Assembly (NCBI GenBank): GCA_014360395.1
Contig: JACIXM010000200.1
Location: 1-5,902 of the forward strand
Source: Actinotalea sp.
Lineage (GTDB): Bacteria > Actinomycetota > Actinomycetes > Actinomycetales > Cellulomonadaceae
Direction: 5' to 3'
Length of the DNA: 5,902 nt
How positions within the stretch are numbered: position 1 is the first letter of the stretch; the number at the start of each line of letters is the position of its first letter. Both the position numbers and the translations under genes were made by a program. The notes under the pieces are model-generated. The model had not been told where the DNA came from, searched no databases, and saw only the letters and a list, made by a program, of their open reading frames with translations. Of the stretch, positions 1 to 5,164 are shown piece after piece.

Positions 1-5
1 GACGT

Positions 6-45
6 GACGACGGCGGCGCACCCGGCCCGGTGCGCCGCCGTCGTC
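6..45 (-). terminator. Strong 17-bp hairpin, likely terminator of the 97-537 gene
   Basis: A perfect inverted repeat pairs 6-22 with 29-45 around a 6-nt loop (23-28). It lies about 50 nt past the minus-strand stop codon at 97. No U-run follows, which is common for terminators in very GC-rich actinobacteria. The symmetric stem could also stop transcription entering from the left. The remaining bases, 46-96, hold nothing I recognise. Confidence 0.75.
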
Positions 46-96
46 GGCCGCCCGTCCCACCCCTCCAGGAGGACGGGCTCCCCTGCTCGCGCGTCG

Positions 97-537
97 TCAG
101 CGCTCCAGGTCCTGCTCGGGCCCGCCGGCGGCCCCCTGCGCCCCCGGGAGACCCTGCGTGTGGTCCGCGCCCGCGGTCGGGCCCGTCCGGCGCCCACCGG
201 ACTTCCGCGCGGCCAGGTCGACGACGACGGCGAGCGGGGCGTCGTCGTCGATCGCCGTCAGGGCGGGGGCGCCCGCCGCAGCGAGCAGGGCGACCGCCTG
301 CTGGACGATCTCGCCGACCGACGTCACCGGCGGCAGCGGCGAGCGCGGCGTGGGCACGACGTCGGTCCGGGCGACGGGGCCGACGGCGGTCCGGTCCGCG
401 GCGCGGCCGGCGGCGCTCGTGGTGGCAGCGCTCGTGGCCGCAGAGCGTGCGGGCGCCGGGAGTGCGGGCGCCGTGCTCCCGGTCTCAGCGGGGGCGCTCG
501 ACGCACCAGCGGCCGTGCCGGTCACGACTGCGCTCAT
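97..537 (-). CDS. Hypothetical Ala/Pro/Thr-rich protein, possible flagellar-regulon member
   Basis: A 146-residue protein of no family I recognise. The ATG at 537 is chosen over an in-frame ATG at 657 because a perfect AGGAGG (542-547) sits 4 nt upstream. Residues 1-70 are low-complexity Ala/Ser/Thr/Pro and probably disordered. Residues 71-112 (from VTSVGEIVQQ to VVVDLAARKS) are the only part that looks folded, with a likely helix at 73-90. The tail is Gly/Pro/Gln-rich. There is no signal peptide or membrane span. It follows the sigma factor on the same strand after 140 nt, and that gap carries its own sigma-28-like promoter candidate. A disordered N-terminus is typical of proteins exported by the flagellar type III apparatus and of anti-sigma factors such as FlgM, but I see no sequence match to FlgM. 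Function unknown; coding status fairly secure. Confidence 0.7.
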   Translation of the reverse strand: MSAVVTGTAAGASSAPAETGSTAPALPAPARSAATSAATTSAAGRAADRTAVGPVARTDVVPTPRSPLPPVTSVGEIVQQAVALLAAAGAPALTAIDDDAPLAVVVDLAARKSGGRRTGPTAGADHTQGLPGAQGAAGGPEQDLER

Positions 538-611
538 GTGGCCTCCTGGGTTCCCCCGCGCGCGCCCCGTGGGCGGGTCGACCGAGCGGGTCGGTGCGGA
601 CACCCGTCCTG

Positions 612-637
612 ATCGGGCGGGCGGCGCACCGGCTGAG
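612..637 (-). promoter_or_regulatory. Candidate sigma-28-type promoter for the 97-537 gene
   Basis: On the minus strand, CTCA (634-637) is followed after 16 nt by CCCGAT (612-617). From memory, the FliA consensus in motile actinobacteria is CTCA, 15-17 nt, GCCGAA; this site differs at the first and last -10 bases. Transcription would start near 604, leaving a leader of roughly 67 nt that contains the AGGAGG ribosome site. Confidence 0.4.
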
Positions 638-677
638 GGCAAACCCGCCGTCTTCACCCGCGCTCGACGGGGTGTGC

Positions 678-1565
678 TCAGACGGTGGCGTGCTCGCGCG
701 CCGCCGGGACCAGCTGGTCGTGCCGCGGGCTGCGCTGGGTCGGCACCGCACCGACGGACGCGACCGTGCCGGCCGCGGCCGCACGCGCGGCGACCTGCGC
801 GAAGTACGCCCGACGACGACGCTCCGCGACGCCCTGTGGTCGGTCGGCCACCGGGACGAGGTCCGGGTCGAGGCTGGCGTTGATGCCGTCCTTGAGGAGC
901 CCGAGCGCCTCGGTCCGCAGCTGGCTGATGCGGCTCTGGGTCACGCCGAGCTCGTCGGCGAGCTCGGCGACCGGGCGGTCGTGGAAGAAGAGCTCCTCGA
1001 CCACGTACCGGAGCCGCTCCGGCAGGGCGGCGATGCCGGCACCGAGGTACTGCAGCCGCTCGCCGACGAGGACGCTCTCCTCGGGGCTGATGGTCGTCGC
1101 GGCGACGGTGTCGGCGATCGACCCGTCGAAGCCCTCGATCGAGAGGATCCGGGTCTCGGCGTCACCTCGGGCGGTGTCGACCTCCTCGACCGCCACGCCC
1201 ATCGCCTCCGCGAGCTCCTGCCGCGAGGGCGCGCGGCCCAGAGTGCCGGTGAGCTCGTCGGTGAGGGTGGTGATCCGGCGCGCCCGCTGGCGCGCGCCCC
1301 GGGACACCCAGTCCATGCTGCGCAGCTCGTCGACGAGCGCCCCGCGGATCCGCAGTGCCGCGTAGCGGGCGAACGGGACACCGGTGGACTCGTCGTAGGA
1401 GCGCGCCGCCCGCACCAGGGCGAGGTGCCCCGCGGAGATGAGGTCGTTCCGCGCGACGTAGCTGGGGACGCGCGCCAGCATGGCGTTGACGTGGTAGCCG
1501 ACGAGCGCGAGGTTCTCGGTGACGAGCTCGTTCGTCGGGTGCTGGGTCGAAGCCGTGGGAGCCAT
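678..1565 (-). CDS. fliA: Flagellar-type RNA polymerase sigma factor (FliA/WhiG family)
   Basis: Sigma-70-family factor expected to direct RNA polymerase to late flagellar genes. With the start at 1565 it has 295 residues. Region 2 covers about 15-90, with a helical core at LISAGHLALVRAARSYDEST (42-61) and the DNA-contacting FARYAALRIRGALVDELRS stretch (65-83). Region 3 covers about 97-170. Region 4 (about 180-228) carries a helix-turn-helix with VAELADELGVTQSRISQLR. A 63-residue Arg/Ala-rich extension (233-295) follows region 4; typical FliA/WhiG proteins end near 240-280. I chose the ATG at 1565 because family similarity begins at LALVGYHVN (residue 19). The frame is open to 1715, but that stretch carries promoter-like sequence. 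There is no Shine-Dalgarno, consistent with a leaderless message. It is divergent from flgN. fliA versus whiG naming is a matter of convention; the flagellar context favours fliA. Confidence 0.9.
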   Translation of the reverse strand: MAPTASTQHPTNELVTENLALVGYHVNAMLARVPSYVARNDLISAGHLALVRAARSYDESTGVPFARYAALRIRGALVDELRSMDWVSRGARQRARRITTLTDELTGTLGRAPSRQELAEAMGVAVEEVDTARGDAETRILSIEGFDGSIADTVAATTISPEESVLVGERLQYLGAGIAALPERLRYVVEELFFHDRPVAELADELGVTQSRISQLRTEALGLLKDGINASLDPDLVPVADRPQGVAERRRRAYFAQVAARAAAAGTVASVGAVPTQRSPRHDQLVPAAREHATV

Positions 1566-1574
1566 GGAGCGGTT

Positions 1575-1601
1575 TTCGGGGTGGATTGGCTCACACTTGA
1601 G
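1575..1601 (-). promoter_or_regulatory. Candidate sigma-28-type promoter of fliA, giving a leaderless mRNA
   Basis: On the minus strand, CTCA (1598-1601, extended to CTCAAG) is followed after 17 nt by CCCGAA (1575-1580, extended to CCCGAAAA through 1573). This differs from the remembered actinobacterial FliA consensus (CTCA, 15-17 nt, GCCGAA) at one base. The extended -10 ends 7 nt before the ATG, so a usual start distance puts +1 at or next to the A of the start codon. That agrees with the absence of a ribosome site and suggests FliA activates its own gene. Confidence 0.5.
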
Positions 1602-1854
1602 CGGCCAGTTCGGGTGAAGAAAAAAGGCCCCATCGGCGACCGGGTGAATGACATCGGTGCAGTTCAGCGGCCTGTCCGGGGATGTCCGATTCGCTCGTGG
1701 AGGAAATTCGGACAAGCCGGATAAGAGCGGAAACTTGAGGTGATGTTCGTCACAGGACGATGATCACCCGAACGGAGCAGGGGCGCGTGGCCGCACGGAC
1801 GAGTGAACTCGCGCCGGAACCGTCACACCCGCACCGGGCCGACCGATGAGTGGG

Positions 1855-1879
1855 GTGACGCCGCAGGGGGCTGCGTCAC
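1855..1879 (+). promoter_or_regulatory. Hairpin in the flgN leader
   Basis: GTGACGC (1855-1861) pairs with GCGTCAC (1873-1879). Two more inner pairs are possible after one mismatch, leaving a 5-nt loop. The stem ends 10 nt before the AGGAGA ribosome site. A copy of CGTCAC at 1821-1826 could pair with the same left arm instead, so two mutually exclusive folds are possible. Whether this regulates flgN is inference. Confidence 0.35.
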
Positions 1880-1889
1880 GCGCGACGCT

Positions 1890-1895
1890 AGGAGA
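1890..1895 (+). promoter_or_regulatory. Ribosome binding site of flgN
   Basis: AGGAGA sits 6 nt before the ATG at 1902. It decides this start against an upstream in-frame ATG at 1803, which has no such site and whose extra 33 residues do not look like FlgN. Confidence 0.8.
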
Positions 1896-1901
1896 TGGTC
1901 G

Positions 1902-2519
1902 ATGGGCCTGAACGAGCTGTCCGAGGTGCTGTGGCACGAGCGGCGTGCGCTCGAGCTGCTCCTCTTCCGGGTCGACACGCAGCGCCTCGCCCTCGCCGGC
2001 GGCAGCACCCGGTGGCTCGGTCGCACGACCTGCGAGATCGAGGCGGGCGTGGACCGGGTCCGCTCCGTCGAGCTGGCTCTCGCCGTCGAGGCCCAGGACG
2101 TGGCGCTCTCGCTGGGCCTGGAGGCCGACGCCTCGCTCCGGGACGTCGCCGACAGCGCTCCCGCGCCGTGGGACGACCTCCTCGCCGACCACCACCGGGA
2201 GCTCGTGCACCTGACCGACCAGCTCCGCGCCGTCACGGCGCACACGCGGGAGCTGCTCGTCCGATCGCACCGCGCGGTCGACGAGGCGCTGACCGCCCTC
2301 GAGGACGAGCTGCTGGAGGAACCGGACCTGGACGGCACCGGGCTGGTCGAGGACACCTGGCCCACGCACGAGGCCGGGCCGGCGGACGACGCCAGGCCCG
2401 CGGACCACGCGCTCCGGCCCACGGACCACGCCGGACCGGCGGAGCGCCTGCGGGGGCCGATGCTCCCGGGGCCGGGGGACGGGCACGTCGCCCTGCGGCA
2501 CGTCGACCAGGCGATGTGA
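1902..2519 (+). CDS. flgN: Flagellar export chaperone FlgN
   Basis: FlgN-family cytoplasmic chaperone. In characterised systems it binds the C-terminal ends of the hook-filament junction proteins FlgK and FlgL and brings them to the type III export gate. Of 205 residues, 1-137 form the family core: a long helical N-terminus (MGLNELSEVLWHERRALELL), the TRWLGR segment at 36-41 where actinobacterial homologues carry a similar TRWLARA, the acidic middle (SVELALAVEAQDVALSLGLE) and the C-terminal helix LLVRSHRAVDEALTALEDEL. Residues 138-205 extend beyond the usual length of about 150. This tail is rich in His, Asp and Pro, with short repeats (PADDA, PADHA, PTDHA, GPAE). The next gene begins 7 nt after the stop, so the two are probably translated together. 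flgK and flgL, the normal downstream partners, are missing from this position. Confidence 0.85.
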   Translation: MGLNELSEVLWHERRALELLLFRVDTQRLALAGGSTRWLGRTTCEIEAGVDRVRSVELALAVEAQDVALSLGLEADASLRDVADSAPAPWDDLLADHHRELVHLTDQLRAVTAHTRELLVRSHRAVDEALTALEDELLEEPDLDGTGLVEDTWPTHEAGPADDARPADHALRPTDHAGPAERLRGPMLPGPGDGHVALRHVDQAM

Positions 2520-2526
2520 GGGCGGG

Positions 2527-2859
2527 ATGAACGCGACCCGTGGGCCGGCAGGCTCGGGCTCGTGGCACCCCGGCCCGCAGGCGGTGCCGGCGAGCGCGCA
2601 GGACGCCGACGCGGACGACCCTGTGCTCGCGACGCTCGCCCTCCTGCGGGAGCACCGGGCGGCGGAGGCCGCGCTGACCGCGGTGGACGAGCTCCTCGAC
2701 GGCTGCGTCGATCCCGGGCGGCGTCCGGACCCCGCCGGGGACGAGGACGCCCTGGACACCGCCGTCGTGGAGCTGCGCGCCTCCGAGGCCCTGCACCGGG
2801 CCGCCCTCGCTGCGACCGCTCGCGTCGTCCCGGCCCCCCTGCTCGACTTCCTCCGCTGA
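2527..2859 (+). CDS. Small protein with a FlgL-like C-terminal tail
   Basis: A 110-residue protein starting 7 nt after flgN, with GAGGG (2518-2522) 4 nt before its ATG. Residues 1-30 are Gly/Pro/Ala-rich and probably disordered, 31-60 are likely helical (PVLATLALLREH, AALTAVDELL), and 61-72 form a Pro/Asp-rich turn. Residues 73-110, ending AALAATARVVPAPLLDFLR, resemble from memory the C-terminal D0 helix of actinobacterial and Bacillus FlgL, where an Ala-rich helix leads into a final SLxDFLR. Nothing resembling the FlgL N-terminal helix or FlgK is present, and about 300 residues suffices for a normal FlgL. It may be a secreted mini-protein, a decoy for FlgN, or what remains after loss of flgK and most of flgL. 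The family match is unverified; translation is well supported by codon use and coupling to flgN. Confidence 0.75.
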   Translation: MNATRGPAGSGSWHPGPQAVPASAQDADADDPVLATLALLREHRAAEAALTAVDELLDGCVDPGRRPDPAGDEDALDTAVVELRASEALHRAALAATARVVPAPLLDFLR

Positions 2860-2886
2860 CGGGCGGCCGGCTCCTACGACCGCCCG
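2860..2886 (+). terminator. Hairpin directly after the flgN operon
   Basis: CGGGCGG (2860-2866) pairs with CCGCCCG (2880-2886) across a 13-nt loop, starting on the base after the stop codon. There is no U-run. It plausibly ends the two-gene flgN transcript. Confidence 0.45.
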
Positions 2887-2972
2887 GCGTGGCGTCGGGT
2901 GGCCGGACGCTGGTCCGGGGCGCCTGCGGAACCTGGTCCGTTGGAACACCTCCGCCGACCGTCGTGATGCGG

Positions 2973-2978
2973 GACAAT
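2973..2978 (+). promoter_or_regulatory. Possible -10 element for the membrane-protein gene
   Basis: GACAAT fits the vegetative -10 (TANNNT-like) seen in GC-rich actinobacteria and lies 40 nt before the preferred start at 3019. No convincing -35 box stands at 16-18 nt. If real, it makes the overlapping ATG at 2977 unusable as a start. Confidence 0.3.
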
Positions 2979-3018
2979 GGCGCCATTCGCGGTAGTTCGT
3001 CCGGATCGAGGTGGGGAC

Positions 3019-3642
3019 ATGGCCGGGCGCCTACGACGGCTCTCCCTGCTGACCCGCGACGTCCCCGTGCTCGTCGTCACGGCGTTCGGCCTGGCCGTGA
3101 CCTACATCTCCCTCGTCTCGCTGTTCGTGGTGGGCTTGGTGCTGACGGACCCCGGCGGATGGACCGGCCTCGGGATCGCGCTGGGCTACGCCCTCCTGCT
3201 CCTCGGCCTGGCGGCCCTGGCGCTCTTCCGGCCGCTGACCGCGGCGGTCGGGGTCTCACTGCTGTCCCTGGGCCCGCTGGGACTGGCGGCGTGGACTCTT
3301 CTGGACCACACAGCGATGCGGGGCTGGGAGGACGGCGTGGGCCCGGTCGGTCTGGCCCTCACGATGGTGGCCGCGTCGGGGGCTGCGGTGATCGGGCTGC
3401 AGCGGCCCGCCGCCGGCGGTGCGTTCCTGCTCCTGGTGACCGTGGTCCCGGCGGCCCTGGCCGTCGGGGGTGCCGGCGCCGGTTGGGCGTCCGAGCTGAT
3501 GATCGGCTTCATCACGGCGCCGCTGGCCGTCGCGGGTGGGATCTTCGTCGTCGCTGCCTACGAGGCCGCGCACCCTGGCCCACGGCTGCCGAAGACGCTC
3601 CGGGTGCGTCGCGCGGCCCGCACCCTCACCCCGGCGGCCTGA
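3019..3642 (+). CDS. Hypothetical multi-pass membrane protein
   Basis: A 207-residue hydrophobic protein I cannot assign to a family. The start at 3019 is preferred because GAGGTGG (3008-3014) lies 4 nt upstream; an in-frame ATG at 2977 lacks a ribosome site. Predicted membrane segments by eye are at about 15-42, 48-70, 73-95, 106-127, 132-153 and 160-181. The short basic N-terminus (MAGRLRRLSLLTR) and the Arg/Lys-rich C-terminal tail (186-201) both suggest cytoplasmic ends, which fits six spans. The loop at 95-106 (LDHTAMRGWEDG) carries the few polar residues between spans 3 and 4. There are no cysteine, histidine or charged clusters within membrane segments that would suggest a transporter or enzyme. 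It is separated from flgN by a hairpin and converges with the aldo/keto reductase gene, so it is probably its own unit. Confidence 0.8.
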   Translation: MAGRLRRLSLLTRDVPVLVVTAFGLAVTYISLVSLFVVGLVLTDPGGWTGLGIALGYALLLLGLAALALFRPLTAAVGVSLLSLGPLGLAAWTLLDHTAMRGWEDGVGPVGLALTMVAASGAAVIGLQRPAAGGAFLLLVTVVPAALAVGGAGAGWASELMIGFITAPLAVAGGIFVVAAYEAAHPGPRLPKTLRVRRAARTLTPAA

Positions 3643-3660
3643 CCCTCGGCCCGACGCGTG

Positions 3661-3695
3661 CGGGGCCCGAGCGCGTCGACAGCACCCGGGCCCCG
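3661..3695. terminator. Hairpin between convergent genes, possible bidirectional terminator
   Basis: CGGGGCCCG (3661-3669) pairs perfectly with CGGGCCCCG (3687-3695) around a 17-nt loop. A second small stem, ACCTGC (3711-3716) with GCAGGT (3724-3729) over a 7-nt loop, follows. Both lie in the 106 nt between the plus-strand stop at 3642 and the minus-strand stop at 3749, where either transcript could end. Confidence 0.45.
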
Positions 3696-3748
3696 GCCGA
3701 TCACGGGTCCACCTGCCTGCCCAGCAGGTCCCTCGGCCTCGGCTCAGC

Positions 3749-4753
3749 TCACGCGACGCGGGTGGGCGGCACCTGCGTCTTGCCGGGGTCCCGCTCCGCG
3801 AGGTGGCCGACGGCGTCGTCGATCGCTGCCATGACGTACTCGTCGAGGACCACCCCGGACGCCTTGACGTTGTCGTGCACCTGCTCCGGCCGCGAGGCGC
3901 CGATGATCGCGGACGCGACGTTCTGGTTCTGCAGGACCCACGCGATCGCCAGCTGCGCCATGGTGAGCCCGAGGTCGTCGGCGATGGGCCGCAGCGCCTG
4001 GACGCCGGTCAGGACCTCGTCGTCCATGAACCGCTTGATCATGTCGGCGCCGCCCTTCTCGTCCGCGGCCCGGCTGCCGGCGGGGGCCGTCTGCCCCGGC
4101 TGGTACTTGCCGGTCAGGACGCCCTGGGCGACCGGGGACCAGACGATCTGCGAGACGCCGAGCTCCTCGCACGCCGGGACGACCTCCGCCTCGATGACCC
4201 GCCACAGCATCGAGTACTGCGGCTGGCTCGAGATCAGCTGGATGCCGAGGTCCTTGGCGAGGGCGTGCCCGGCGCGGATCTGGTCCGCGGTCCACTCGCT
4301 CACGCCGATGTACAGGGCCTTGCCCTGGCGGACGATGTCGGCGAACGCCTGCATCGTCTCCTCCAGCGGCGTCTCCACGTCGTACCGGTGCGCCTGGTAG
4401 AGGTCCACGTAGTCGGTGCCGAGGCGGCGCAACGAGCCGTGGATCGACTCCATGACGTGCTTGCGGGACAGCCCGGTGTCGTTGTGCCCCTTCGGGCCCG
4501 TCGGCCAGTAGACCTTGGTGAAGATCTCGAGCGACTCGCGCCGCTCCCCCCGCAAGGCGTCGCCGAGCACCTCCTCCGCGACGGTGTTGGCGTACACGTC
4601 GGCGGTGTCGAAGGTGCTGATCCCGGCGTCCAGCGCGGCGCGCACGCACGCGACGGCGGTCTCGTTCTCGACCTGGGACCCGTGCGTCAGCCAGTTCCCG
4701 TAGGTGATCTCCGAGATCTTCAGGCCGCTGTTGCCGAGGTACCGGTGCTGCAT
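3749..4753 (-). CDS. Aldo/keto reductase, Kv-beta/YghZ type
   Basis: NAD(P)H-dependent oxidoreductase of the aldo/keto reductase superfamily: a cytosolic (beta/alpha)8 barrel reducing aldehydes and ketones. It has 334 residues, normal for the Kv-beta/YghZ-like branch. The start is followed at once by the family opening YLGNSGLKIS (5-14). All four catalytic residues are recognisable: Asp49 in FDTADVY, Tyr54, Lys80 in FTKVYW, and His122 in DLYQAHR. Further family marks are YIGVSEW (148-154), WSPVAQGVLTGKY (205-217) and the cofactor-phosphate region IIGASRPEQVHDN (283-295). GGGAG (minus strand) lies 6-7 nt before the ATG. The substrate cannot be read from sequence; methylglyoxal or other toxic carbonyls are usual for this branch. 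It lies downstream of the FrnE-like genes on the same strand, suggesting a shared stress or redox role, but 111 nt with tandem repeats intervene. Confidence 0.93.
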   Translation of the reverse strand: MQHRYLGNSGLKISEITYGNWLTHGSQVENETAVACVRAALDAGISTFDTADVYANTVAEEVLGDALRGERRESLEIFTKVYWPTGPKGHNDTGLSRKHVMESIHGSLRRLGTDYVDLYQAHRYDVETPLEETMQAFADIVRQGKALYIGVSEWTADQIRAGHALAKDLGIQLISSQPQYSMLWRVIEAEVVPACEELGVSQIVWSPVAQGVLTGKYQPGQTAPAGSRAADEKGGADMIKRFMDDEVLTGVQALRPIADDLGLTMAQLAIAWVLQNQNVASAIIGASRPEQVHDNVKASGVVLDEYVMAAIDDAVGHLAERDPGKTQVPPTRVA

Positions 4754-4764
4754 GCGTCGCTCCC

Positions 4765-4805
4765 GCGTCGTGGTGGTCAGGCGTCGTGGTGGTCAGGCGT
4801 CGTGG
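4765..4805. repeat. 16-bp tandem repeat upstream of the aldo/keto reductase
   Basis: GCGTCGTGGTGGTCAG occurs at 4765-4780 and again, without any mismatch, at 4781-4796; the first 9 bases recur at 4797-4805. The array ends 11 nt before the minus-strand start codon at 4753, so it lies in the leader or promoter of that gene. It may be slippage-prone, or a repeated protein-binding site. Confidence 0.9.
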
Positions 4806-4864
4806 CCGGTCGCCCGGCGCCGTGTCAGAAGGATTCGACCACACGCGCGGTCGGTCCGCGTGGG

Positions 4865-5164
4865 TCAGCGTGCGTCGTCGGCAGGCCCGGCGGGACGGGT
4901 GGACGTCGCGGCGGGTGCGGGGACGAAGCAGGCGTCGCCGACGCAGCCGGGGCCGTCGCCGCCGACCAGCTGCAGGCCGGCGAACGGGGAGGTCGAAGCG
5001 GTCGTCGGGTCCTGGCCCAGGGGCGACGTCGTCGGCGTGGCAGCGGGGCCCTGGCCCAAGGGCGACGTCGGCCGCGTGCCGGCGCGGCCCTGGCCCAGGG
5101 GCGACGTCGTCGGCGGGATCGCGCGAGCGTCGCCGGCCGCAGTCCTGCTCGTCGCCCCGCTCAC
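4865..5164 (-). CDS. Repeat-containing small protein with CX4C tail, overlapping frnE (possible detached FrnE C-terminus)
   Basis: A 99-residue frame starting with GTG at 5164; its GTGA overlaps the TGA of the FrnE-like gene, so it is placed for translational coupling, with only a weak GGGTGGG as ribosome site. About 92% of its codons end in G or C, supporting real coding. Residues 1-17 are Ala/Gly/Arg-rich. Residues 19-57 hold three 13-residue repeats with core TSPLGQ(G/D), and a partial fourth ends at FAG (61-63). Residues 64-83 read LQLVGGDGPGCVGDACFVPA, with a CX4C pair (Cys74, Cys79). Many FrnE-like proteins end in a similar CX4C such as CGPDGC, and D. radiodurans FrnE uses CX4C besides CXXC. 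I infer that this is the FrnE redox tail, separated by a -1 frame change that is either natural or a sequencing error. It has no signal peptide and no other recognised family. Confidence 0.65.
   Translation of the reverse strand: MSGATSRTAAGDARAIPPTTSPLGQGRAGTRPTSPLGQGPAATPTTSPLGQDPTTASTSPFAGLQLVGGDGPGCVGDACFVPAPAATSTRPAGPADDAR
5011..5127. repeat. 39-bp tandem repeat (three copies)
   Basis: Copies begin at 5011, 5050 and 5089 on the plus strand, each opening with CCTGGCCCA(G/A)GGGCGACGTCG; the later halves diverge. The exact 39-nt period keeps the minus-strand frame open and produces the 13-residue TSPLGQ repeats. Two copies carry the near-palindrome CCTGGCCCAGG (the middle copy has A for G), and all three carry the perfect 8-bp palindrome CGACGTCG. 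Confidence 0.9.

Larger units (their letters stand above)
1566..1901. other. Divergent fliA-flgN intergenic regulatory region
   Basis: These 336 nt separate two divergently transcribed flagellar genes and include the most AT-rich stretches of the window (about 1610-1770). Contents: the fliA promoter candidate; a 7-bp inverted repeat TGTCCGA/TCGGACA (1683-1689 and 1708-1714); a second CTCAAG on the minus strand (1734-1739) with no matching -10; GTCA (1749-1752) and CCCGAA (1767-1772) on the plus strand, 14 nt apart, a weak candidate flgN promoter; and a hairpin leader before flgN. I see no convincing gene here. Confidence 0.6.

Noticed and set aside
1566..1715. A 50-residue N-terminal extension of FliA starting at 1715
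   Set aside because: The stretch is unlike sigma factors, is more AT-rich, and contains the candidate promoter; similarity starts after the ATG at 1565.
30..1724. Long plus-strand open frame opposite fliA
   Set aside because: Its product is Arg/Pro/Gly-rich with no domain. It exists because very GC-rich DNA has few stop codons; the minus strand clearly encodes a sigma factor.
1734..1739. Second minus-strand CTCAAG as another fliA promoter
   Set aside because: No CCGA-type -10 lies 15-17 nt downstream; the nearest, TCCGAA, is 23 nt away from CTCA.
1749..1772. GTCA-14 nt-CCCGAA as a firm flgN promoter
   Set aside because: It has a mismatch in -35 and a spacer one base too short, so it is mentioned only as a weak possibility.
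1823..2986. Minus-strand open frames opposite flgN
   Set aside because: The plus strand has good ribosome sites and a recognisable FlgN; the opposite products are Arg/Ser/Pro-rich without family features.
5011..5127. CRISPR-like array
   Set aside because: The copies are adjacent and coding with a period divisible by three; there are no unique spacers and no cas genes.
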